A stretch of DNA of 64,000 nt from Cryptosporangium sp044454545 (GCF_044454545.1 NZ_JBITDV010000016.1:62001-126000), one strand, 5' to 3'. Positions 25,799 through 35,084 are shown, counted from the first letter of the stretch. Notes: a model not told the origin generated them from the letters alone. Made by a program: numbers and translations.

Positions 25799-26317
25799 AT
25801 GGCCACTTTCGTCCGGGTTCGTGGTCCGCTCGACGAACGCACGGCCGCCAATCTGTACAGCGTCGTCGTCGGCGTCGTTCTCGGTGGGGGTGCGATCGGC
25901 TGGGTGAAGCCGCCGTCGCGCGCGGAGTTCGACGAGTGGCTGAGCGACGTCGTCGGCGCGGTGCGGGCCGGCGAGGCGGACGCGGTGCTGGTCGGTGAGG
26001 CCGGCGGGGCGGTAGCGGCCTTCGGGTACTGGCGCCGGTACGCGCGCCCGACGCTGCGGGTGAACGCCGACCTGGAGAAGGTGTTCGTCGCGCCCGGCGA
26101 TCAGGGCCGGGGGCTCGGCGGGCAGGTGGTGAGCCTGCTGATCGAGTCGGCGCACCAGGCCGGGATCGAGACGCTCACGCTCGACGCCCGCGGCGACAAC
26201 CTGCCCGCGATCCGGCTCTACGAGCGCCTCGGCTTCACCCGCTACGGCCACCTACCGGCCTTCATAGCCTTCGGCCCCTACCGCTACGACCAGTTGTTGT
26301 TCCTGAAACGGCTGTAG
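25799..26317 (+). CDS. GNAT-family N-acetyltransferase
   Basis: 172 residues from ATG 25799, with GAGGGCGG just upstream overlapping the NUDIX stop; an ATG at 25757 would add 14 residues. The acetyl-CoA motif is EKVFVAPGDQGRGLGGQVV and the tail TLTLDARGDNLPAIRLYERLGFTRYG is classical GNAT. The last four codons and stop form the left arm of the strong terminator. Substrate unknown. Confidence 0.8.
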   Translation: MATFVRVRGPLDERTAANLYSVVVGVVLGGGAIGWVKPPSRAEFDEWLSDVVGAVRAGEADAVLVGEAGGAVAAFGYWRRYARPTLRVNADLEKVFVAPGDQGRGLGGQVVSLLIESAHQAGIETLTLDARGDNLPAIRLYERLGFTRYGHLPAFIAFGPYRYDQLLFLKRL

Positions 26318-26350
26318 CCGCGCTCTATTGAGCGCGGCTACAGCCGTTTC
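26305..26350. terminator. Perfect 21-bp stem terminator overlapping the GNAT stop codon
   Basis: Bases 26305-26325 pair perfectly with 26330-26350 around a TATT loop. The left arm contains the last codons and TAG of the acetyltransferase. The symmetric stem ends in GTTTC on the + side. It is likely to stop transcription in both directions between converging operons. Confidence 0.85.
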
Positions 26351-26364
26351 CGTACTGACGTGGA

Positions 26365-26422
26365 GCGCGCTGAGGACGAGGCTGGTAGCCGCGCGGCTAC
26401 CAGCCTCGCCCCGTCAGCGCGC
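26365..26422. terminator. Second convergent hairpin overlapping the ino1 stop
   Basis: A 16-bp perfect inverted repeat (26377-26392 with 26393-26408) is enclosed by a second stem, 26365-26373 with 26414-26422. The outer right arm includes the ino1 stop (26414-26416). The sequence gctggtagcc/ggctaccagc dominates the inner stem. Confidence 0.75.
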
Positions 26423-27493
26423 CGTTTCCCCCCGGATGAAGGCTTCTACGGCGGCGTGGGCCTCGTCGTCGCTGTACTGCTCGGGCGGGGACTTCATCAG
26501 GTAGGACGACACCGAGTTGATCGGGCCGCCGATTCCCCGGTCCTTGGCGATCTTCGCCGCACGGACCGCGTCGATGATGACGCCGGCCGAGTTCGGGGAG
26601 TCCCAGACCTCGAGCTTGTACTCCAGGTTCAGCGGCACGTCGCCGAACGCCTTGCCCTCGAGGCGGACGTAGGCCCACTTGCGGTCGTCGAGCCACGGCA
26701 CGTAGTCGGACGGGCCGATGTGAACGTCGGCCTTCTCCATCTCGTGCGGGATCTGCGAGGTGACCGACTGCGTCTTCGAGATCTTCTTCGACTGGAGACG
26801 CTTGCGCTCCAGCATGTTCATGAAGTCCATGTTGCCGCCGAAGTTGAGCTGGTACGTGCGCAGCAGCTCGACACCGCGGTCCTCGAAGAGCTTGGCCATC
26901 ACGCGGTGGGTGATGGTGGCGCCGACCTGCGACTTGATGTCGTCGCCGACGATCGGCACACCGGCGTCGGTGAACTTCTGCGCCCACTCGGGGTCGGACG
27001 CGATGAACACCGGCAGCGCGTTGACGAACGCGACCTTCGCGTCGATCGCGGCCTGCGCGTAGAAGCGGTCCGCGTCCTCGGAGCCGACCGGCAGGTACGA
27101 GACCAGCACGTCGACCTTCGCGTCCTTCAGGACCTGGACCACGTCGACCGGCTCGTCGTCGGACTCGGTGACCATTTCCTGGTAGTACTCGCCCAGACCG
27201 TCGAAGGTGTGGCCACGCTGCACGGTGATGCCGGTGGGCGGCACCTCGGTGATCGTGATCGTGTTGTTCTCGCTGGCGACGATCGCCTCCGAGAGGTCAC
27301 GCCCGACCTTCTTGGCGTCTACGTCGAACGCGGCGACGAACTCGACGTCACGCACGTGGTAGTCGCCGAACTGGACGTGCATGAGCCCGGGCACCCGCGT
27401 CGTGGGGTCAGCGTCACGGTAGTAGTGCACGCCCTGCACGAGCGACGCGGCGCAGTTGCCGACGCCGACGATGGCGACACGTACGGAGCCCAT
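26414..27493 (-). CDS. ino1: Inositol-3-phosphate synthase (MIPS)
   Basis: 359 residues from ATG 27493 behind GAGGGAGG. It begins MGSVRVAIVGVGNCAASLVQGV (NAD-binding) and contains GDDIKSQVGATITHRVMAKLF and the NFGGNMDFMNM and SKKISKTQSVTSQ segments that bind substrate. It converts glucose-6-phosphate to inositol-3-phosphate using NAD, the first step toward phosphatidylinositol, mycothiol and other inositol compounds of actinobacteria. It lies 64 bp downstream of padR as in mycobacteria, so PadR control is plausible. Confidence 0.96.
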   Translation of the reverse strand: MGSVRVAIVGVGNCAASLVQGVHYYRDADPTTRVPGLMHVQFGDYHVRDVEFVAAFDVDAKKVGRDLSEAIVASENNTITITEVPPTGITVQRGHTFDGLGEYYQEMVTESDDEPVDVVQVLKDAKVDVLVSYLPVGSEDADRFYAQAAIDAKVAFVNALPVFIASDPEWAQKFTDAGVPIVGDDIKSQVGATITHRVMAKLFEDRGVELLRTYQLNFGGNMDFMNMLERKRLQSKKISKTQSVTSQIPHEMEKADVHIGPSDYVPWLDDRKWAYVRLEGKAFGDVPLNLEYKLEVWDSPNSAGVIIDAVRAAKIAKDRGIGGPINSVSSYLMKSPPEQYSDDEAHAAVEAFIRGETAR

Positions 27494-27557
27494 AGGGGCC
27501 TCCCTCTCTGTGTTTCTACTCACTGCTGAGTTCAATCTCTGAACGATGGGTTCGATG

Positions 27558-28181
27558 TCAGCCCGGCGGATCCCCGTCCCCGGAGGGAGAGGGGTCGACG
27601 GTCGGCTGTTCCGGAGCGGATCGCCGGAGCGGGTCGTTGCCCGCCTGCTCTTTGGCGATCAGCTCGTTGATCCAGCGGACCTCCCGGTCGGCCGATTCCA
27701 AACCGTGGCGTTGTAGTTCGAGCGTGTAGGCGTCCAAACGCTCGCCCGCTCTGGCGAGCATCTGCGACAACCCGTCCCGGCGTTCTTCCACCCGCCGGCG
27801 GCGCCCCTCGAGGATCCGGAGCCGGGTGGCCGCGTCAGTGCGGCTGAAGAACGCGAAGTGGACGCCGAAACCCTCGTCGTCGTAGGTCTCGGGCCCGGAA
27901 CCCGCCAGTAGAGCGGCGAACCGTTCCTTGCCCTCGGCGGTCAGCTTGTAGACCACTCGCCCCCGCCGACCGGTCAACGGCGGCGGTACGACCACGTCGT
28001 CGGGGTCAGGCTCGAACTCGGTGATCCAGTTCCCCGCTTGGAGCCTGCGGAGAGTCGGATAGAGCGACCCGTAGGAGATGGCCGCACGGAACGCGCCGAG
28101 CAGGGTCGTCAGCCGCTTGCGCAGCTCGTACCCGTGCATCGGGGCTTCGTGCAGAAGGCCCAGGATCGCAAACTCGAGCAC
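27558..28181 (-). CDS. PadR-family transcriptional regulator
   Basis: 207 residues from GTG 28181 (GAGGAGG upstream). The winged helix begins LEFAILGLLHEAPMHGYELRKRL and continues with SYGSLYPTLRRLQAGNWI and KLTAEGKERF, the PadR signature; a long helical C-terminal domain follows (PadR_2, Vir_act_alpha_C type) with a disordered end. A perfect inverted repeat 37 bp upstream of the start is the obvious operator. Genomic position equals Rv0047c beside ino1. Confidence 0.92.
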   Translation of the reverse strand: MLEFAILGLLHEAPMHGYELRKRLTTLLGAFRAAISYGSLYPTLRRLQAGNWITEFEPDPDDVVVPPPLTGRRGRVVYKLTAEGKERFAALLAGSGPETYDDEGFGVHFAFFSRTDAATRLRILEGRRRRVEERRDGLSQMLARAGERLDAYTLELQRHGLESADREVRWINELIAKEQAGNDPLRRSAPEQPTVDPSPSGDGDPPG

Positions 28182-28218
28182 CGCCGGGCCTCCTCTCGTC
28201 CACCTGGCATTGGCTCGC

Positions 28219-28245
28219 ACCGATGTATCGAGACGATACATCGGT
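28219..28245. promoter_or_regulatory. PadR operator: 12-bp perfect inverted repeat
   Basis: ACCGATGTATCG and its complement CGATACATCGGT flank AGA. The ATGTATC-GATACAT core resembles known PadR sites. It sits in the 168-bp space between padR (-) and the DUF5318 gene (+), so it may control both directions. Confidence 0.8.
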
Positions 28246-28349
28246 TCGACGCCTCGGACGAGAGGGACACGACGTAATCCCCGTCATGCGTTCACTTTCC
28301 GGTCACTTCAACCAGGGCTGGGGCCCGGGCCGCGGCGTACTCTTCGCCT

Positions 28350-28757
28350 GTGCGGACCCAGAGACAGGTGGTGGACTACACGCTTCGGCGCCGGGCGCTC
28401 CTGCGTGAGGTCCAGGCCGGCCGGGTCGGCACGCTGGAGGTCTGCGACGCCTCCCCGTATCTCGTCCGCGCCTCGAAGTTCTTCGGAGAGGTGACGACGT
28501 CGCCGTGCCCGATGTGCCGGCGGGAGCCCCTCTGGCACGTGCACTACATCTACGGCGACGAGCTGCGCACGTCGGCCGGCCAGGCGCGGCCGAAGGCCGA
28601 GCTCGCGGTCCTGGCCATGGACTACCGGGCGTTCGACGTCTACGTGGTCGAGGTCTGTCGCGGGTGCCGGTGGAACCATCTGGTGGAGAAGTTCACGCTG
28701 GGGCGCGACGGCCTCACCGGTGACGACGCCGGGGATCAGCAGCGGACGGCCGACTGA
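28350..28757 (+). CDS. DUF5318 family protein
   Basis: 135 residues from GTG 28350, beginning MRTQRQVVDYTLRRRALLREV. Two CxxC pairs (CPMC and CRGC) about 50 residues apart suggest a zinc ribbon. The family (Rv0049 in Mycobacterium tuberculosis) always lies upstream of ponA in this synteny block; its role is unknown. The C-terminal ~15 residues are disordered. Confidence 0.85.
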   Translation: MRTQRQVVDYTLRRRALLREVQAGRVGTLEVCDASPYLVRASKFFGEVTTSPCPMCRREPLWHVHYIYGDELRTSAGQARPKAELAVLAMDYRAFDVYVVEVCRGCRWNHLVEKFTLGRDGLTGDDAGDQQRTAD

Positions 28758-29089
28758 TCCACCTAACGGTTCGACTTGGATCGCTGACCGAGCGTCAGTT
28801 GCCACGACGCGATGTACTGGCGGTCGGCAACGCAACCACGGGCGTTTAGGTGTGATTGCGGGTAGATTTTCCGCATACTCCAGCGCCGTGACTGACGTTT
28901 GGCTTAAGCCTGGATAAGTATGTGCACGGGTTGCCCCCTGTTGCGCATGCAATGGGAGAGGATCGCGGACGGTGAACTGCTGGCCCGATCAACGCAAGGC
29001 GTGGGAAATGGTGATTGCTCTGTGAGCGGCATTTCACAGGAGCGTGCGGCTGTTTTGATCGCTTGGTGCTTCCGGGGCATGGTGGGCGC
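28758..29089. other. ponA leader/promoter region
   Basis: 332 bp without a gene and less GC-rich than its surroundings. A candidate promoter is TTTGGC (about 28897) with GATAAGTAT some 16 bp later. No strong ribosome site precedes the ponA ATG; GGTGGG lies just ahead. No known riboswitch motif was recognised. Confidence 0.4.
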
Positions 29090-31792
29090 ATGACTTACGG
29101 CCACACTCCCGACGACGGTGACGGTGTTCCCGACGTCGGAGGGCGCTCGTCAGGCGGTGGAACGGTGTACGGCGGCGGCCCCGCGTCACGCGGCGGCGGC
29201 ACGGTCTACGGCGGCTCACCAGCCGGTTCGTCCGGCACGACCTACGGTTCGGCGTCCCCCGGTCCGGCGTCCCCCGGGCGCGGCACCACGTACGGCTCCT
29301 CGGGCGGCACCACGTACGGCTCCTCGGCGGCCGGTCCGTCCGGTGCGCAGGGCGGAGCCACCTACGGTTCGGCGTCCGCCGGGCGCGGCACTACCTACGG
29401 CGCGTCCGGTGGGGGAACCACCTACGGTTCGGCGACACCGGGCGGCACCACCTACGGCGCGTCCAGTGGCACCACCTACGGGGCGTCCAGTGGCACCACC
29501 TACGGGGCGTCCAGCGGCCCCGCCTACGGCAGCACCGCCGTCGGCGAGCGCCCCGCCGGTCTCGGGCCCCGCAGCCGCGCCGCGGCCCTCGAGGACGACC
29601 GGCTCCTTCCGGAGCTCGGCGGCACTCCGCCCGGCGGTCCCCGGGTCAAGAAGCCGGGACGCCGCAAGAAGATCCTGATCGGCCTCGGCATCGCGACCGC
29701 GGTCTCGCTCCTGCTCGGGCTCACCGGTGGCGGCGTGGCATACGCCAGCGTCGACCTGCCTCAGTTCCCGGAGTCCAGCAAGACCACCCAGATCCAGTAC
29801 TCGGACGGCAAGACGACGTTCGCGACGTTCGCCACCGAGAACCGGGTCGAGGTGCCGCTGGCCAAGGTCCCGAAGTTCGTGCAGGACGCGGTCATCGCGA
29901 CCGAAGACCCGGACTTCCGGGAGAACAGCGGTGTGTCGTTCCGCGGCACGGCCCGTGCGGTCTGGGGTCTGGTCAGCGGTAACGAGGGCGCCGGTGGTGG
30001 TTCGACGATCACCCAGCAGTACATCCGCAACGCGCTGAACCTCACCCGGGAGAAGAGTTACTCCCGCAAGGTGAAGGAAATCATCCTCGCCCGGAAGCTC
30101 TCCAGCAGCTGGACGAAGGATCAGATCCTCAAGGGCTACCTGAACACGATCTACTTCGGACGTGGAGCCTGGGGTATCCAGTCGGCGTCGCAGGCGTATT
30201 TCCACAAGGACGTCGAAAAACTGACCGTGGCCGAGGGTGCCGTGCTCGCCGCGGTCATCAAGGACCCGACGAACTTCGACCCCAAGAACAACGTGGCCAG
30301 CGCCAAGGGCCGCTGGACCTACGTCGTCGACCAGATGGCCCAGAAGCAGTTCATCACCGCGGCCGACCGGCAGGCGCTGACCTATCCGAAGGTCGAAGAC
30401 AAGCCGGCTGCGACGCACGACTGGCAGAGCGGCTCGACCGGCATCCTCGGGCAGAAGATCGAGTCCGAGCTGAAGAAGACCGTCGGTCTGACCGAGCAGG
30501 ACATCAACACCGGTGGGTACCGGGTCGTCACGACGATCAACCCGAACTACCAGGCGGCGGCCAAGAAGGCGTCGATGCAGTACCTCGTCGGCCAGGACAA
30601 GGCCATGGCGACCGCGATGGTCTCCATCGATCCGGCCACCGGCATGGTCCGGGCCTACTACGGCGGTGAACGCGGTTACGGAAACCTCGACCTGGCCTCC
30701 GCCGCCGCCGCGCACCCCGCGGGTTCGTCGATGAAGCCGTACGTGCTCGCGAAGGGCGTCGAAGACGGCTACAGCATCGATTCGCTCTGGGACGGAACCT
30801 CCGGCCAGACGTTCCCGGACCGCTCGACGCCGCTGAAGAACTCCGACGGCGACAACTCCTGCGGCAAACAGTGCTCGCTGACCAGCGCCACCGTGAAGTC
30901 GCTCAACACCGTCTACTGGGCGCTGACCTACAAGGTCCACGCATCCGAGGTCGCGAAGCTGGCCGAGAAGGCCGGCATCAAGATGATCGACGGCATGCCG
31001 ACCGCCCAGTTCATCAAGAGCGACAAGCTGAACTCCGGTCTCGGCATCGGCCAGGACTCGATCTCGGTGCTCGACCAGGCCGCCGGCTATGCGACGTTCG
31101 CCAACTACGGCATCTACCGCCAGCCGTACTTCATCGACAAGGTGTACGGCTCGGACGGCAACGTCGTGTGGGACCACGCCACGCACGTCGCCCCGGAGGT
31201 GCAGGCGTTCACCAAGGACGTCGGCCGGGACGTGTCCTACGTCCTGCAGCAGGTCTACGGCGCGACCAACAAGAAGATCACCGACGGCCGCGAGGCCGCG
31301 ATCAAGACCGGTACCCAGCAGTTCGGGAACACGGACGAGAACGCCCACGCCTGGATGTGCGGGTTCACACCGCAGCTGGCGACCGCGGTGTGGGTCGGTA
31401 GCGGCACCGACAAGGACATCAAGCTCCGAGATCGGGTCAACAACAACATCCACGTCTACGGCTCGGGTATCCCGGGCAAGATCTGGCGCGACTTCATGAG
31501 CGCCGCGCTGAAGGGTCAGGACAAGGAAGACTTCGAGTCCCCCCTGCACGCCGGTGACGAACCCGGTAACGCGCCGAGCGAGGAGCCCTCGCCGACGCCG
31601 TCGGACACGCCCGACGAAGACAATCCGGATGGTCAGAACGGTGACGGCCAAAACGGCAACGGTGACGGCCAGAACGGGAACGGCGACGGTCAGAACGGTG
31701 ACGGCCAGAACGGAAACGGTGACGGCCAGAACGGTGGAGACGTCCAGAATCCTGGAGACAACGGTCAAAATCCGTTTCTGAACAACAACTAG
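29090..31792 (+). CDS. ponA: Class A penicillin-binding protein (bifunctional transglycosylase/transpeptidase)
   Basis: 900 residues. A cytoplasmic tail of ~180 residues holds about ten TTYG(A/S)S repeats, then a basic patch (KKPGRRKKI) and one membrane helix. The GT51 transglycosylase follows (ATEDPDF, GGSTITQQYIRNAL, GYLNTIYFGRGAWGI). The transpeptidase has the active-site SSMK (Ser546, Lys549), SLN (604-606) and KTGT (from 739). The C-terminus is a repeat of GDGQNGN units. It polymerises and crosslinks peptidoglycan. Synteny matches ponA1 (Rv0050). Confidence 0.95.
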   Translation: MTYGHTPDDGDGVPDVGGRSSGGGTVYGGGPASRGGGTVYGGSPAGSSGTTYGSASPGPASPGRGTTYGSSGGTTYGSSAAGPSGAQGGATYGSASAGRGTTYGASGGGTTYGSATPGGTTYGASSGTTYGASSGTTYGASSGPAYGSTAVGERPAGLGPRSRAAALEDDRLLPELGGTPPGGPRVKKPGRRKKILIGLGIATAVSLLLGLTGGGVAYASVDLPQFPESSKTTQIQYSDGKTTFATFATENRVEVPLAKVPKFVQDAVIATEDPDFRENSGVSFRGTARAVWGLVSGNEGAGGGSTITQQYIRNALNLTREKSYSRKVKEIILARKLSSSWTKDQILKGYLNTIYFGRGAWGIQSASQAYFHKDVEKLTVAEGAVLAAVIKDPTNFDPKNNVASAKGRWTYVVDQMAQKQFITAADRQALTYPKVEDKPAATHDWQSGSTGILGQKIESELKKTVGLTEQDINTGGYRVVTTINPNYQAAAKKASMQYLVGQDKAMATAMVSIDPATGMVRAYYGGERGYGNLDLASAAAAHPAGSSMKPYVLAKGVEDGYSIDSLWDGTSGQTFPDRSTPLKNSDGDNSCGKQCSLTSATVKSLNTVYWALTYKVHASEVAKLAEKAGIKMIDGMPTAQFIKSDKLNSGLGIGQDSISVLDQAAGYATFANYGIYRQPYFIDKVYGSDGNVVWDHATHVAPEVQAFTKDVGRDVSYVLQQVYGATNKKITDGREAAIKTGTQQFGNTDENAHAWMCGFTPQLATAVWVGSGTDKDIKLRDRVNNNIHVYGSGIPGKIWRDFMSAALKGQDKEDFESPLHAGDEPGNAPSEEPSPTPSDTPDEDNPDGQNGDGQNGNGDGQNGNGDGQNGDGQNGNGDGQNGGDVQNPGDNGQNPFLNNN

Positions 31793-31798
31793 CTCGAT

Positions 31799-31840
31799 CA
31801 CGACGAGAGCCGGTCCCGGTCGGGGCCGGCTCTCCTCGTG
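31799..31840 (+). terminator. Hairpin after ponA
   Basis: Fifteen-pair stem with one mismatch, 31799-31813 with 31826-31840, starting six bases after the ponA stop. No T-run follows. Confidence 0.6.
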
Positions 31841-31865
31841 TGCCGGGGCGAGGGGGGATGCGCGG

Positions 31866-33383
31866 GTGCGGCAGGATCGGGGCGTGACCGAGCGAACGAC
31901 CGAGCGACCCGACGTCGAGATCGTGATCCCGAGCCACTCCGATCGCGTGGTGGCCGGCCTCTCCGAGGCCGCGGGCGGCCCTCTCGGCCGGCACGCGACG
32001 CTGCGACGGAGGTTCTGGACGCCGCTGCAGGTCATCCTGCTGCTGACGACTCTGGTCTTCGCGTTCAACTGGGTGCAGAAGTCACCGTGCCGGGACGGCG
32101 CGTGGGACAACTACGACCAGTACCGGAACGCCTGTTACACCGATGTGCTGGCGCTGTACTACGCGGAGAAGCTCAACGAGGGCTACCTCCCGTACCTCGA
32201 CCACGAGGTCGAGTACCCGGTGCTGACCGGCCTGATGATGGGCGCGATCGGCCTGCCGGTGCACGCGCTGATCTCCAGCGGAGCGGTGGACTTCCTGACG
32301 CCGGGCCACCCGAACGAGGGCACGGTCTTCTACGACCTCACCGCGCTGGCGCTGGCCGGCTTCGGGCTGGTGACCGCGTGGGCGGTGGTCCGTTCGCGAG
32401 AACGCAGGCCGTGGGACGGCGCGCTGGTCGCGCTGGCGCCGGCCGTGTTCGTCACCGCGACCGTCAACTGGGACTATCTCGCGATCGGCCTGACCGCGCT
32501 GGCGATCCTCGCCTGGTCGCGCGAGCGCCCCGGTCTGTCCGGTGTGTTGTTCGGTCTCGCGACCGCGGCGAAGTTCTATCCCCTGCTGATCCTCGGCCCA
32601 CTGGTGCTGCTCTGTTTCCGGCGGCGGACGCCGGAGGCGCGCACGTCCGCACTGATCACCGTCAGCAGCGGGGTCTTCACCTGGCTCGTGGTCAACGTGC
32701 CGTTCGCGATCATGGCGCCGGACGGCTGGTCGCGGTTCTTCCGGCTCTCGTCGGAGCGGCCGATCGACTGGGGCACGTTCTGGTACATCGGCACGCACAT
32801 CCCGGTCGGCCGTACCGCCGACAACAAACCCGACCTCGGGTTGCCGCCGTTCGTCTGGCTCGGCGACCACATCCCGGCGCTCAACGCCGCCGCCTGGCTG
32901 CTGTACGCCCTGTGCTGCATCGGGATCGCGGCGCTGATCCTGTTCGCGCCCCGGCGTCCGCGGTTGGGGGCGATGGCGTTCCTGGTCGTCGCCACATTCC
33001 TGCTGACGAACAAGGTGTGGTCGCAGCAGTTCGTGCTCTGGCTGATCCCGCTGGCGGTGCTGGCGCGGCCGCGCTGGCGGGCTTTTCTGATCTGGCAGGC
33101 GTGCGAACTGTTCTACTTCTTCAGCTTCTACCAGATCCTGATCCGGGTGTCGGGTGGCAAGAACGCCGTGCTACCCGAGGCGGTGTTCACTCTGGCCAGT
33201 CTTGCCCGCTGGCTTTCGGTGGCGGTGATGTGCGGGCTCGTCGTCCGGGAGACGCTCAAGCCCGAACTCGACGTCGTCCGGCGGGACGGTGTGGACGATC
33301 CCGAGGGCGGAGTGCTCGACGAGACGCCCGGCCGGCGATCACCGCAGCTCGAACAAGATCCCGTCGCCGCGGTCGCTCCGTAG
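31866..33383 (+). CDS. GT87-family (DUF2029) polyprenol-linked glycosyltransferase
   Basis: 505 residues with about 10-12 membrane segments, homologous in position and pattern to Rv0051. It contains YYAEKLNEGYLPYLDHEVEYPVLTG, the acidic loop typical of GT87 mannosyltransferases, and PAVFVTATVNWDYLAIG. GT-C enzymes use polyprenyl-phosphate sugars to build envelope glycans. Start GTG 31866 follows AGGGGGGA; GTG 31884 is an alternative. The C-terminal tail overlaps the convergent membrane gene by 45 bp. Confidence 0.82.
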   Translation: MRQDRGVTERTTERPDVEIVIPSHSDRVVAGLSEAAGGPLGRHATLRRRFWTPLQVILLLTTLVFAFNWVQKSPCRDGAWDNYDQYRNACYTDVLALYYAEKLNEGYLPYLDHEVEYPVLTGLMMGAIGLPVHALISSGAVDFLTPGHPNEGTVFYDLTALALAGFGLVTAWAVVRSRERRPWDGALVALAPAVFVTATVNWDYLAIGLTALAILAWSRERPGLSGVLFGLATAAKFYPLLILGPLVLLCFRRRTPEARTSALITVSSGVFTWLVVNVPFAIMAPDGWSRFFRLSSERPIDWGTFWYIGTHIPVGRTADNKPDLGLPPFVWLGDHIPALNAAAWLLYALCCIGIAALILFAPRRPRLGAMAFLVVATFLLTNKVWSQQFVLWLIPLAVLARPRWRAFLIWQACELFYFFSFYQILIRVSGGKNAVLPEAVFTLASLARWLSVAVMCGLVVRETLKPELDVVRRDGVDDPEGGVLDETPGRRSPQLEQDPVAAVAP

Positions 33384-35084
33384 GATCCCCAGCCCGGTCA
33401 CGTCGGCGGTGAGCGCGTTTTCGTAGGGCGTCCCGCGGGCGCTGAGCGGGCCGTCGCGCACGACGAGCACCGACTTGATGCCCAGGTCGCGGAAGTACTG
33501 GACGCTCTGCGCCGACGGGAAGCCGGTGGCCGCCTGCCGGATCTCGTCCTGGGAGTGCGGGGTGAACCCGGAGCCGCCGTTGACGATCTTCGGGAACCCG
33601 TCGGTCGACCAGAGCATCACCCACTGGTCGCGGGCATCGCTGGGCAGCACGAGCGCCGGGCCGTCGATGCCTTTGAACGACTGTGGTTCTCGGGGTACGT
33701 CTGGATGCGGTGTGGTGTTGAGCCCTTCGACGCCGACGAAGAACGCCGGGACGAGCGCTGCCGCGACGACGAATCGCTCCCAGCGGCGGGCGCTGCGGGC
33801 GGTTTCGCGGCTGCCTCGCGTCCGCAGGGACAACCGATCGCCGAACGCGGTGATGGCCCCCGCGGCGAGCAGAGCGAGCAGCAGTGAGGTCCAGACGACC
33901 AGCCGGCCGGGGGTGCGGATCGCGTCCCAGCCCGGCAGGTGCCGGTAGATGAGCAGGTAGCCGAGTTCGCCGCCGAAGAACCGGGTGCCCATCGCGAGGA
34001 TGATGCTGACGACGGTGGCCAGGGCCAGCACGAGCCGCTGACGCACCGACCAGGCGCTGTAGAAGACGCCGACCAGCGCCAGTGCCATCACGAAAAGGCC
34101 GGGGAGCATCGTCATCTCCGGCGCGAACGGCAGCGTCTCGCGGGAGTGCGCGGACGCGTCGCCCCAGAGCCAGGACGTCTCGGGCGCGGTGAAGAAGCCG
34201 CGCAACGGCGGGGAGAACAGCTCGAGGTCGGCCTCGGACCGGCGGGCGTACGGGTGCGCGTCGACCACCCGCAGGTACGGCCGGGCCATCAGCGCGGTGA
34301 CGACCAGGAACGCGAGCGCGCCGAGGCCGTCGGCGATCAGCAGTTTCCGGCTCAGCTCCGGCCGGCCGGTCACCAGCCAGCCGATCGCCGCCGCGACGCA
34401 GACCCCTCCCAGCACGTAGCCGAACGGCAGGCCGACGCCGAAGCCGATCGTGATCTGCCAGCAGGCGAGCGCCCAGCCGGCCGCGGCCCAGCCGGGACGT
34501 ACCTCGTCGGGCCGGTAGCCCCGGGAGAGCGACCAGCCGTGGCCCTTGGCCAGCGCGGCCAGCGCGAGCGCTATGCCGCCGGTGGACAACACGTGCAGGT
34601 GACCGGCCTGGCCGAGCCGCCAGGGGGCGTAGCCGACCGCCAGCCCGGCCAGCACCGCCGCCGGCCAGGCCGCGCCGAGACGCCGGACCAGCGCGTAGCC
34701 GCCGATCGAGGCCAGGTAGAACGCCAGCACGTAGGCGATGTTGTAGTGGACGACCGCCGCGGCGGGACCGTGGCCGAAGAACCCCAGCGGCGAGTAGCCG
34801 AGCAGGCTGTCGGTGAACGCGAACGAGTCGTGCTCGGGGAACAGCGTGTTGGACTGCCAGAGCGCGCCGGGCTGGGTGAGCAGCGCGTGGCCGCCCCACG
34901 CGATCTCCCAGGTGATCAGCAGCGGGTCGAACACGTCCTGGGGGATCGTGCTCGCCGGGTGCAGCAGAGTCGGCCAGGTGAAGACGACCGCGACCAGCGC
35001 GAACCCGAGGCCGACGAGCGTGTACTCGTTGGTGAGGTAGTTCTGTCGACGCTGCTTCGTGGCTTCGGGCGCTGCCACGCTCAC
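33339..35084 (-). CDS. Large polytopic membrane protein, GT-C-like, function unknown
   Basis: 581 residues, about 10-12 membrane segments and a C-terminal outer domain of ~150 residues ending DRGDGILFELR. The first outer loop (LLHPASTIPQDVFDPLLITWEIAWGG) has an acidic motif like GT-C glycosyltransferases. GTG 35084 overlaps the stop of the upstream nfo gene (GTGA), so the two are coupled. I do not recognise a specific substrate; lipid-linked sugar transfer is a guess based on architecture. Confidence 0.7.
   Translation of the reverse strand: MSVAAPEATKQRRQNYLTNEYTLVGLGFALVAVVFTWPTLLHPASTIPQDVFDPLLITWEIAWGGHALLTQPGALWQSNTLFPEHDSFAFTDSLLGYSPLGFFGHGPAAAVVHYNIAYVLAFYLASIGGYALVRRLGAAWPAAVLAGLAVGYAPWRLGQAGHLHVLSTGGIALALAALAKGHGWSLSRGYRPDEVRPGWAAAGWALACWQITIGFGVGLPFGYVLGGVCVAAAIGWLVTGRPELSRKLLIADGLGALAFLVVTALMARPYLRVVDAHPYARRSEADLELFSPPLRGFFTAPETSWLWGDASAHSRETLPFAPEMTMLPGLFVMALALVGVFYSAWSVRQRLVLALATVVSIILAMGTRFFGGELGYLLIYRHLPGWDAIRTPGRLVVWTSLLLALLAAGAITAFGDRLSLRTRGSRETARSARRWERFVVAAALVPAFFVGVEGLNTTPHPDVPREPQSFKGIDGPALVLPSDARDQWVMLWSTDGFPKIVNGGSGFTPHSQDEIRQAATGFPSAQSVQYFRDLGIKSVLVVRDGPLSARGTPYENALTADVTGLGILRSDRGDGILFELR

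Noticed and set aside
26360..27529. 389-residue plus-strand open frame opposite ino1
   Set aside because: Antisense of a highly conserved gene; composition dominated by Arg/Asp/Leu/Val as expected for a shadow frame.
29216..32110. 964-residue minus-strand open frame opposite ponA
   Set aside because: Shadow of ponA caused by codon bias at GC-rich third positions; no protein motifs.
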